Shown here piece after piece: positions 7,238 through 13,751 of a stretch of DNA of 17,070 nucleotides. The DNA comes from DATEHQ01 sp035279525 (lineage in GTDB: Bacteria; Chloroflexota; Dormibacteria; Dormibacterales; Dormibacteraceae): contig DATEHQ010000125.1 of assembly GCA_035279525.1 (NCBI GenBank), positions 1 through 17,070 on the forward strand, written 5' to 3'. Positions within the stretch are counted from its first letter, which is position 1. Each line of letters begins with the position of its first letter. The translations under genes and the position numbers were made by a program. Under the pieces are notes generated by a model that was not told the origin of the DNA, ran no database searches, and saw nothing but the letters and a program-made list of their open reading frames with translations.

Positions 7238-8451
7238 GCGACGCCGACACAGTCATGGAGCGGTGCGACGTGCTCGCCAACTGCAGCGAGGAGGCTGAGG
7301 GGCTGACGCGGCCGTTCGCCTCCGAGGCGATGCGCCAGGCGCAGGACTACGTCTCACGGTGGATGCGCGAAGCCGGGATGACCGTCAGGCGCGACAACAT
7401 AGGAAACCTGCGCGCCCGCTATGAAGGCGACGGCGAGGCGACTCTCCTGCTCGGCTCCCACCTCGATTCGGTCCGCCGGGCCGGCAAGTACGACGGGCCG
7501 CTCGGGGTCATGGTCGGCCTGGCGGCCGTGCAGCGCCTGCGCGATTCACGGCGGCGCCTTCCGTTTTCCATCGAGCTCATCGCGTTCGCCGACGAAGAGG
7601 GTCTTCGCTTCGGCTCGACCTACCTGGGCAGCCGCGCGGTGGCGGGGACCTTCGACTTGCTTGACCTGGACCACACCGACGCCGGCGGCACGACCATGGC
7701 CGATGCGATCCGCGCCTTTGGCGGTGACCCGGCCCGGATCGCCGAGGATCGCGAGCAGGGCCATGTTCTCGGCTACTGCGAGGTCCACATCGAGCAGGGC
7801 CCTGTGCTCGAGGCCCGCGGGCTGCAGGTCGGCGTGGTCTCCGGGATCGCGGGTCAGAACCGCTTCCGCCTCACGTTCACGGGCGAGGCGGGGCATGCGG
7901 GCACCGTTCCGATGGACCGGCGCCGCGACGCGCTCGTCGTCGCTGCCATGTACGTGATCGCGGTCGAGCACGAGGCCCGCAACCTTCCCGGGCTGGTTGC
8001 GACGGTCGGTGACCTACGGGTGCCCGGTGGCGCGGCGAATGTGATCCCGGGTCGCGTCGAGCTGAGCCTCGACGTCCGTCACGTGGAAGACGGCCTCCGC
8101 CTCGCGGCCTGCGAGCGCCTGATCGCCCAGGCTCACGCGCTGGCCGGGAACCGCGGCGTGACCGCGGGTGTCAGGCCGCTGACGGAGGACGCGGCGGTGC
8201 CGTGCGCGCCGCGGCTCGTCTCCCTGCTGTCCGAGGCGGTCGAGGCATCGGGCCACGAGCTGATCACACTGCCCAGCGGCGCGGGCCACGACGGTGTGGC
8301 CATGTCCTCGCTCACCGACATCGGGATGCTCTTCGTCCGCTGCAAAGGCGGGATCAGCCACAGCCCAGCCGAATCGGTCGAGACAGCTGACGTGGCGGTG
8401 GCGATCGACGTCCTCGGTCGCTTCCTGGAGCTGGTCGCACGGCAGACCTGA
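7234..8451 (+). CDS. allC: Allantoate amidohydrolase (M20 family; alternative: N-carbamoyl amino acid hydrolase)
   Basis: This metal-dependent amidase probably hydrolyses allantoate, releasing ammonia and CO2, the step after allantoinase. The 405-residue protein is of normal length for M20 hydantoinase/carbamoylase enzymes. Metal-site residues are H76 (GSHLDSV), D87 (KYDGPLG), E121/E122 (ADEEGLRFG), H185 (EVHIEQGP) and H376 (GISHSPAES). The dimer-domain signature is GEAGHAGTVPMDRRRDA (217-233) with H221. The RRAGKYDG form of the metal loop resembles allantoate amidohydrolases more than carbamoylases, and the next gene is allantoinase. L-carbamoylase or beta-ureidopropionase activity remains possible. 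The start is GTG 7234, overlapping the DUF3830 stop as GTGA. The frame stays open upstream to 6697, but that part is antisense-like filler overlapping two other genes. Confidence 0.87.
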   Translation: MSDADTVMERCDVLANCSEEAEGLTRPFASEAMRQAQDYVSRWMREAGMTVRRDNIGNLRARYEGDGEATLLLGSHLDSVRRAGKYDGPLGVMVGLAAVQRLRDSRRRLPFSIELIAFADEEGLRFGSTYLGSRAVAGTFDLLDLDHTDAGGTTMADAIRAFGGDPARIAEDREQGHVLGYCEVHIEQGPVLEARGLQVGVVSGIAGQNRFRLTFTGEAGHAGTVPMDRRRDALVVAAMYVIAVEHEARNLPGLVATVGDLRVPGGAANVIPGRVELSLDVRHVEDGLRLAACERLIAQAHALAGNRGVTAGVRPLTEDAAVPCAPRLVSLLSEAVEASGHELITLPSGAGHDGVAMSSLTDIGMLFVRCKGGISHSPAESVETADVAVAIDVLGRFLELVARQT

Positions 8452-9740
8452 TCATTCGCGGCGGCGGCGTCGTGACGGCCCGCGGCGAGTCCGTCGCCGA
8501 CATCGCCGTCCGCGGCGGCCGAATCGAGGAGGTGGGCACGGACCTCGCGGTGGGCACGGCGGAGGTGATCGACGCCGCAGGCCTCCATGTGCTTCCGGGC
8601 GGCATCGACAGTCACGTCCATCTCAACGAGCCCGGCCGGACGGAGTGGGAGGACATCGCCCACGGGTCTGCCGCGCTGGCCGCCGGCGGCTACACGACCT
8701 TCATCGACATGCCGCTCAACAACCTGCCGGTGACCACCACGGCGGATGCGTTCGACCTCAAGCTCGAGGCGATGCGGCGATCGTCGCTGCTCGACTTTCG
8801 GCTGTGGGGCGGGCTCGTCCCCGGAAACCTCGACCAGCTCCGACCCCTGGCCGAGCGCGGCGTCGCCGGCTTCAAGGCCTTCATGTGCCCGAGCGGGATC
8901 GACGAGTTTCCCGCCTGCGACGAGGACACGCTGAAGGAGGGCATGAAGCGAATCGCCGGCCTGGGCTCGATCCTGCTCGTCCACGCCGAGCTCCCCGCGG
9001 CACTGAGGGTGGGAGTGGCGGGGGCCGGCGCACTCGACTTCATCCGATCGAGGCCGCCCGAGGCCGAGGTGCAGGCGATCTTCGCGGCCGTCTCGCTCGC
9101 TCAGCTCACGGGCTGCCGGCTGCACATCGTGCATGTCAGCACCGCTCGCGGCGCCGAGCTGATCACCCAGGCACAGCGTGCGGGCGCCGACGTCACTGGC
9201 GAGACGTGCGCGCACTACCTCATCTATGCCGAGGACGACCTGGAGCGCCTCGGTGGCGCGGGCAAATGCGCGCCGCCGTTTCGCACGCGCGCGGACTGCC
9301 GCGCGCTGTGGTCGCGCCTCCGCGACGGCACGATGCCGATGGTCGTGTCGGACCACTCGCCCAGCACTCGCCGGTTGAAGCAGGGCGATGACTTCTCCCA
9401 GATCTGGGGCGGGATCTCAGGCTGCCAGACCACGCGGCAGCTGCTGCTCGGGCAAGGGTTGCTGGACCTCCCAACCATCGCGGCCGCCACCTCGACCAAC
9501 ATCGCCCGGCGCTTTGGCATTGGACACAAAGGCGACATCGCGCCGGGCTTCGACGCCGACCTGTGGCTCGTCGACCTGGGTCATCGGGGTGTCGTGCGCC
9601 GCGAGGACCTGCTGTACAAGAACCAGTTCAGCGCGCACGAAGGACAGCCGGTCCGCGGCCGGACCGTGCGCACGCTTCTGCGCGGACGGACCGTGACCCC
9701 GGGAGACGCTGCTGCGGGCCGGCTCGTCCCGCCCGAATAA
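8448..9740 (+). CDS. allB: Allantoinase (cyclic amidohydrolase)
   Basis: This enzyme opens the hydantoin ring of allantoin to give allantoate. With CTG 8448 it is 430 residues. Numbered from there, the binuclear metal site is H56/H58 (DSHVHLNEPGRTEWE), K143 in GFKAFMCPSG (the lysine expected to be carboxylated), H179 (LLVHAE), H229 (HIVHVSTARG) and D302 (VVSDHSPS). NEPGRTEWE after the HxH motif and DMPLNNLP fit allantoinase better than dihydropyrimidinase. The first ATG/GTG/TTG is GTG 8472, but upstream codons give LIIRGGGVV, the usual first strand of these enzymes. CTG 8448 overlaps the allC stop as CTGA, and in-frame TGA 8388 limits any longer start. With allC it forms the allantoin-to-ureidoglycine/ureidoglycolate pathway; later steps are not in the window. 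Confidence 0.92.
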   Translation: MIIRGGGVVTARGESVADIAVRGGRIEEVGTDLAVGTAEVIDAAGLHVLPGGIDSHVHLNEPGRTEWEDIAHGSAALAAGGYTTFIDMPLNNLPVTTTADAFDLKLEAMRRSSLLDFRLWGGLVPGNLDQLRPLAERGVAGFKAFMCPSGIDEFPACDEDTLKEGMKRIAGLGSILLVHAELPAALRVGVAGAGALDFIRSRPPEAEVQAIFAAVSLAQLTGCRLHIVHVSTARGAELITQAQRAGADVTGETCAHYLIYAEDDLERLGGAGKCAPPFRTRADCRALWSRLRDGTMPMVVSDHSPSTRRLKQGDDFSQIWGGISGCQTTRQLLLGQGLLDLPTIAAATSTNIARRFGIGHKGDIAPGFDADLWLVDLGHRGVVRREDLLYKNQFSAHEGQPVRGRTVRTLLRGRTVTPGDAAAGRLVPPE

Positions 9741-9939
9741 AACCTCGACGGCTGGGGTTCCGACGGTTGAGATGTCGCGATTCCTCAGGTTGACGAGATT
9801 CATCGCGGCGTTGGCGATGTCGGCGATCAGGCCTAGCAGTGGACGAGGCGGCGAAGCAGCCGGGCATTCGCACTGGGACCGCTCGTCGCGTCGCTGGGTG
9901 AGGCGCGAGCTCGACTGAAAACCGGTTCGCCGGTGATGT

Positions 9940-9949
9940 GACTTAAGTC
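9940..9949. promoter_or_regulatory. Palindromic operator candidate resembling a DosR box (GACTTAAGTC)
   Basis: GACTTAAGTC is a perfect 10-bp palindrome, and with flanks the site reads GTGACTTAAGTCCTGA. It matches the core of the DosR/DevR box (GGGACTWWAGTCCC) at most positions, and DosR is a LuxR/NarL-type regulator. It ends 23 bp before a TAATCT -10-like hexamer, so it would overlap the -35 region, a common activator position. The downstream gene encodes a LuxR-HTH protein, so autoregulation is a reasonable inference. Confidence 0.4.
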
Positions 9950-9972
9950 CTGATCGGTAGAGGCCCGCGCCG

Positions 9973-9978
9973 TAATCT
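9973..9978 (+). promoter_or_regulatory. Possible -10 box of the LuxR-type gene (TAATCT)
   Basis: TAATCT fits TANNNT and lies 77 nt before the preferred ATG. The only nearby ordered element is the GACTTAAGTC palindrome in the expected -35 zone; there is no good -35 hexamer. Weak evidence on its own. Confidence 0.25.
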
Positions 9979-10030
9979 TGCTACGACTTGACGCCGCGCC
10001 TAAAGCCGATTGCTGAACGACGCGGTTCAT

Positions 10031-10043
10031 GCCCCGTCGGGGC
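10031..10043 (+). promoter_or_regulatory. Small hairpin at the translation start of the LuxR-type gene
   Basis: GCCCC-GTC-GGGGC forms a 5-bp all-GC stem with a 3-nt loop. Its 3' arm is part of the only G-rich, Shine-Dalgarno-like run (GGGGCGGG) before ATG 10055, so folding could limit ribosome access. If the TTG at 10010 were the true start, this would simply be coding sequence. Confidence 0.3.
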
Positions 10044-10054
10044 GGGTCGTCTCA

Positions 10055-11740
10055 ATGGTTGAAGAAGGCCGCGCTCTCGAACGTTTTCCAGGCGGCGTCA
10101 TCGTCTACGACGGTCGGGGCGTCGCCATCGAGGCCAATCCAGTCGCCTGCTCGATGCTTGGAACGACGCCATCCGCCTTCATAGGGTCGCGGGCGGAGGA
10201 GTCGGATTGGCTCATCGTGGAAGGTGGCGAAGGAGGGGCGGGCGTCCATCCCGTCACCTCCGCCCTGCGCAGCCGCGCTCCCGTGTCTGGCGTGCTGGCA
10301 CGCGCGCGCCGCCCCGACGGCACCGACGTCTGGCTCCAGGTCGATGCCACCCCCGACGCGTGGCAGGCCGGCGAGGTCACCCGCGTGATCGCGAGCCTGA
10401 CCGACGTGACGAGGCTCTTGACGCACAGCCGGTTCAGCGGGCGAAGCGTCGGCGACCACATCCTCGCCGAGGTCACAGAGCAGCTCGTCAGCACCCGTCT
10501 CGACCCGCAGGCGATCCTCGAGGCGATCACCTCGACGCTCAGCCGGCTGCGGCCGGGCACGTGGGTCGCGTCGCTGGTCAACAAGGACCCGACGACGATG
10601 CGCCTGGTCGCCGCCGACGACGACGATTCCCAGATCGCCGCGTACATCGAAGCGGCGCAGCGCTCTTCGCATGCGCCTGCCACCCCGCTGCTGGCGGGCG
10701 TCCTCGACAGCGGCGAGCCGCTGCTGATTCCCACCATTCAGGTCGAGAAGCTCGTCGGCTCGCTGACCGAGGACGTGCGGGACTACCTCGCGAAATATCC
10801 CTGGCCCGTCGCCAACATCCGGACCATGGGAGTGGCAGTGGTTCCCATGCGGGTACGCGGCACGAGGATCGGCACCATCGGGCTTTTCGAACGGCGCGGC
10901 TCCAACCCGCTGACCGAGAAGGACCTGATCTGGATGCAGGCCGTCGCCGACCGGGCCGCGGTGGCAGTCGAAAACGCGCAGCTCTACGAGGATGCGGTGC
11001 AGCGCCTCGAGCGCCTCTCGTCGCTGCAGGGGGTCGGCAGGGCGATCTCGGCTGGTCCCGACCTGCCGGTGACGCTGAACGTGATCCTCGACCAGGTGAC
11101 CAAGCAGCTCAAGGTCGACGCCGCCGACGTGCTCCTGGTCGATGAGTCCGACGGCATGCTCGCCCTGGCGGCCAGCACAGGCTTCGTGGCGACTTCAATG
11201 GTCGATTACCGCGTGCCCGCCGAGGAGGGATCCCCCGTGCGTGCCGTGATGGCGCGGCGTGTGGAGACCGTCACAGCCCTGGGCGGTTTCTCACAGTTTC
11301 GAAGGCGCTCGCTCTTCGCTCGCGAGGGTTTCAAGTCGTACGGCGCGGTCCCCTTGATCGCCAGGAGCAAGCTGCTCGGCGTGCTGGAAGTCTTTCACCG
11401 CTCCCTGCTGAAGCCGGACCAGGAGTGGATCCAGTTCCTGGACACACTCGGGAGCGAGGCGGCGATCGCCATCGACAATTCGGCGATGCACGAACGCCTG
11501 CGGGAGGCAGGCGCGGTGGGGCCGAGGCCGAGGGCGGCCAGCCAGGCGCCTGAGCTGAGCCGGCTCGAGCGGCAGATCCTGGGACTGGTTGTCGAAGGCC
11601 TAAGCAACCGCGAGATCTCCGAACGCGTCCACCTGAGCCCGAACACGATCAAGTTCCACGTCCACCAGATCCTGCAGAAGTCGGGCGTCTCCAACCGGAC
11701 AGAGCTGGCGAGCGTGGCGACCAGGCACGGCTGGCTTTAA
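10055..11740 (+). CDS. PAS-GAF-GAF sensor with C-terminal LuxR-type DNA-binding domain
   Basis: This is a predicted cytoplasmic one-component transcription regulator of 561 residues. Domains in order are: a PAS-like region at about 8-120 (FPGGVIVYDGRGVAIEANP and the closing VIASLTDVTRL), GAF1 at about 150-310 (ending AVADRAAVAVENAQLYEDA), GAF2 at about 335-480 (ending LGSEAAIAIDNSAMHERL), and a LuxR/NarL helix-turn-helix at 498-561. The HTH contains LSNREISERVHLSPNTIKFHVHQIL. There is no receiver, kinase or membrane segment, so a ligand or partner bound by PAS/GAF probably controls DNA binding; the ligand is unknown. ATG 10055 is preferred over TTG 10010 because the PAS domain begins shortly after it and a G-rich run precedes it. 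A DosR-like palindrome lies upstream, and the stop codon sits inside an 18-bp palindrome. Confidence 0.85.
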   Translation: MVEEGRALERFPGGVIVYDGRGVAIEANPVACSMLGTTPSAFIGSRAEESDWLIVEGGEGGAGVHPVTSALRSRAPVSGVLARARRPDGTDVWLQVDATPDAWQAGEVTRVIASLTDVTRLLTHSRFSGRSVGDHILAEVTEQLVSTRLDPQAILEAITSTLSRLRPGTWVASLVNKDPTTMRLVAADDDDSQIAAYIEAAQRSSHAPATPLLAGVLDSGEPLLIPTIQVEKLVGSLTEDVRDYLAKYPWPVANIRTMGVAVVPMRVRGTRIGTIGLFERRGSNPLTEKDLIWMQAVADRAAVAVENAQLYEDAVQRLERLSSLQGVGRAISAGPDLPVTLNVILDQVTKQLKVDAADVLLVDESDGMLALAASTGFVATSMVDYRVPAEEGSPVRAVMARRVETVTALGGFSQFRRRSLFAREGFKSYGAVPLIARSKLLGVLEVFHRSLLKPDQEWIQFLDTLGSEAAIAIDNSAMHERLREAGAVGPRPRAASQAPELSRLERQILGLVVEGLSNREISERVHLSPNTIKFHVHQILQKSGVSNRTELASVATRHGWL

Positions 11741-11753
11741 CCGATCGGTTAAA
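11736..11753. promoter_or_regulatory. 18-bp perfect palindrome overlapping the LuxR-gene stop
   Basis: TTTAACCGATCGGTTAAA is identical to its reverse complement and includes the TAA stop at 11738-11740. As RNA it could fold into a 7-bp stem with a GAUC loop, but the following CAAAATC is not a U-tract, so a terminator is doubtful. The form (AACCGATCGGTT core) resembles operators of dimeric repressors. A second CCGATCGG follows 22 bp later, centre to centre. Confidence 0.5.
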
Positions 11754-11762
11754 CAAAATCAC

Positions 11763-11770
11763 CCGATCGG
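11763..11770. promoter_or_regulatory. Second copy of the CCGATCGG palindrome core
   Basis: CCGATCGG repeats the centre of the 18-bp palindrome, with centres 22 bp apart, about two helical turns. A pair of dimers on one face of the DNA is therefore possible. The flanks are not symmetric, so this is a weaker site. Confidence 0.4.
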
Positions 11771-11796
11771 ACACTTAATTCGCCCGCTGGAGCGCT

Positions 11797-11808
11797 GATC
11801 GTTCGATC
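11797..11808. promoter_or_regulatory. Third palindromic element (GATCG-TT-CGATC) next to a TAGGCT box
   Basis: GATCG and CGATC are inverted around TT. A TANNNT-type box, TAGGCT (11818-11823), follows 9 bp later, so this element would cover the -35 position of a promoter for the kinase operon with a leader of roughly 77 nt. Promoter and operator roles are inferred from position. Confidence 0.3.
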
Positions 11809-11906
11809 TGCTGCCTCTAGGCTCGACGGCGAGGGTTGAGGGGGCTGTCAAGCATGCCGAGAGATCGAGAAACGAGCGGGGCGCGTCACGGCTGGGTCGT
11901 GCCGGC

Positions 11907-13751
11907 ATGAGCCTTGCCGAAGGCCTCACGCTGGGCCCGTACCGCATCATCGAACGCATCGGACGCGGTGGCATGGCCACCGTGTACCGGGCCTATCACG
12001 CCGGTCTCGACCGCCATGTCGCGGTCAAGGTGCTGCCCGAGTTCTTCGCCGAGGACGAGGGCTACCGGGAGCGCTTCCAGCAGGAGGCCAGGTCGATCGC
12101 CAGGCTAAAGCATCCCAGCATCCTCGACGTTTTCGACTTCGGCCAGCAGGACGGGCTCACGTATCTCGTGCTGGAGCTCGTCGAGGGCGGGACGCTGGCC
12201 GACCGCGTCGGCACGCCGATTCCGCTGGAGGAGGTCGTCCGTCTCCTGGGCGCCGTCGGCGACGCGCTGGACTACGCGCACCTGAACGGAGTCCTGCACC
12301 GCGACGTCAAGCCGTCGAACATCCTGATCCGCAGGGACGGGACGCCGGTCCTGGGCGACTTTGGCCTGGCCAAGATGCTCGGCTCGATCCGCAAGCTGAC
12401 GGGGTCGGGCATCGTCATGGGAACTCCCGAATACATGTCTCCCGAGCAGGCGGCCGATGATCCCATCGGCCCGGCTTCGGACCGCTATTCGCTCGCCGTG
12501 GTCGCGTACGAGATGCTCACCGGGCGCGTCCCGTTCCAGGCCGACACGCCGGCGGCGGTCCTCCTCTCGCACCTGAACAAGGCGATGCCCCCGACGCTCG
12601 AGCTCAAAGGAGAGCTCTCGGCTCACGTCGAGGACGTGCTCCGGCGGGCGCTGGCCAAGTCTCCAGACGACCGCTACCCCAGTTCGGCGGAGTTCATCGG
12701 AGCGCTGCGGCCGGCGGCCTGGCCCGCGCTCGACCGCGAAGAGCCGACCGCATCGGCGGCCGGCCGCCCGCGAGCAGCCCGAAGCCGTCGCACACCTGTC
12801 GTGCTGGTGGTCGACGACGGCGCGGCCAATCGCGACCTGATCGAGGCCTGCCTGGCGGGCGTCGAGTGCGAGGTGAGGACCGCGGAGGACGGCCCCAGCG
12901 CGTTGCGCGCGATCCAGGCCGCGTCTCCAGACCTCGTCTTGCTCGACGTCCAGATGCCCGTGATGGACGGGTATGAGGTTTGCAGGAGGATCAAGGCGAG
13001 CCCGAAGTGCAGGCTGCTGCCGGTTGTGATGATCACGTCGCTCAACCGCACCGAGGACCGAATCCTCGCGCTCGATTCGGGCGCTGACGACTACATGTCG
13101 AAGCCCGTCGACCGCGTCGAGCTCGTGGCGCGGGTCCGCTCGGCGCTGCGTCTGAAGCGCCTGTACGACACCCTCGACAGCGCCGAGAGGGTCATCTTCG
13201 CGCTGGCGGCGGCGGTCGAGGCCAAGGACCCTTACACCGAAGCCCACACCACGCGCGTCGCCGAAGCAGCCCGGCGCGTCGGTCATCGGCTCGGGGTCGC
13301 GGGCTCCGACCTCGACGTGCTGTATCGCGGCGGGATCATCCACGACATCGGCAAGATCGGTGTGCCGGACGCGATTCTGCTCAAGCCCGGCCGCCTCGAC
13401 CCCGACGAGCTGGCGCGCATGCAGGCGCACGCTGTCATCGGCGAAGGCATCGTCGCCCCGCTCGAGTCGGGCGCCGAGCTGCTGCCGATCATCCGCCACC
13501 ACCATGAGCGATTCGACGGCAGCGGCTACCCGGATCGCCTGGCCGGAAGCGACATCCCGTTCCTCGCCCGCATCGTCGCGGTGTGCGACGCCTACGATGC
13601 GATGACGAGCGACCGTCCGTACCGCGAGCGCCGGACGCACGAGGAGGCGGCGGCCGTCTTGAGCGACGGCGCGGGACGGCAGTGGGATCCCGACGTGGTC
13701 CACCTGTTTCTGGGCGACCTTCCGTCGATCCGCGGCGAGGGAGCTGCATGA
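11907..13751 (+). CDS. Ser/Thr protein kinase - receiver - HD-GYP phosphodiesterase fusion
   Basis: This is a 614-residue cytoplasmic signalling protein joining three systems. Residues 10-268 are a PknB-like kinase: glycine loop GRGGMA (19-24), VAVK with K41, HRDVKPSN (131-138) with catalytic D133, DFG (151-153) and YMSPE (176-180). All catalytic residues are present. A Pro/Ala/Arg-rich linker (270-297) contains no membrane helix. Residues 298-415 are a response-regulator receiver: D303/D304, phospho-acceptor D347 (LLDVQMP), T377 and K399 (SKP). Residues 425-605 are an HD-GYP domain: H447, HD at 479-480 (IIHDIGKIG), H508, HHHE (531-534) and DGSGYP (537-542). An intact set predicts c-di-GMP hydrolysis. 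There are no PASTA or sensor domains. ATG 11907 is used, and the kinase fold starts about ten residues later. The stop overlaps the next gene as ATGA. Confidence 0.9.
   Translation: MSLAEGLTLGPYRIIERIGRGGMATVYRAYHAGLDRHVAVKVLPEFFAEDEGYRERFQQEARSIARLKHPSILDVFDFGQQDGLTYLVLELVEGGTLADRVGTPIPLEEVVRLLGAVGDALDYAHLNGVLHRDVKPSNILIRRDGTPVLGDFGLAKMLGSIRKLTGSGIVMGTPEYMSPEQAADDPIGPASDRYSLAVVAYEMLTGRVPFQADTPAAVLLSHLNKAMPPTLELKGELSAHVEDVLRRALAKSPDDRYPSSAEFIGALRPAAWPALDREEPTASAAGRPRAARSRRTPVVLVVDDGAANRDLIEACLAGVECEVRTAEDGPSALRAIQAASPDLVLLDVQMPVMDGYEVCRRIKASPKCRLLPVVMITSLNRTEDRILALDSGADDYMSKPVDRVELVARVRSALRLKRLYDTLDSAERVIFALAAAVEAKDPYTEAHTTRVAEAARRVGHRLGVAGSDLDVLYRGGIIHDIGKIGVPDAILLKPGRLDPDELARMQAHAVIGEGIVAPLESGAELLPIIRHHHERFDGSGYPDRLAGSDIPFLARIVAVCDAYDAMTSDRPYRERRTHEEAAAVLSDGAGRQWDPDVVHLFLGDLPSIRGEGAA

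Larger units (their letters stand above)
9741..10054 (+). other. Non-coding regulatory gap upstream of the LuxR-type gene
   Basis: No convincing gene lies in these 314 bases. Short minus-strand open frames of 65-81 codons have no recognisable domain. The stretch contains a small GC hairpin, ACCGG-TTCG-CCGGT (9921-9934), the perfect palindrome GACTTAAGTC (9940-9949), a -10-like TAATCT (9973-9978), and a second hairpin, GCCCC-GTC-GGGGC (10031-10043), just before the LuxR-gene ATG. No strong terminator with a T-run follows allB. Confidence 0.6.

Noticed and set aside
8133..9356. 407-codon minus-strand open frame opposite allC and allB
   Set aside because: It has low-complexity composition and no recognisable motif, and lies entirely opposite two conserved enzymes.
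9921..9934. ACCGG-TTCG-CCGGT hairpin as terminator of the allantoin operon
   Set aside because: It lies about 180 nt after the allB stop, has only a 5-bp stem, and is not followed by a T-run.
9833..10030. 65-codon minus-strand open frame in the gap before the LuxR-type gene
   Set aside because: No domain, no clear ribosome-binding site, and it would run across the proposed promoter and palindrome; too weak to list as a gene.
13583..13747. Upstream extension of the hybrid kinase frame
   Set aside because: It overlaps the conserved end of the HD-GYP domain, and ATG 13748 has a good ribosome-binding site and ATGA overlap.
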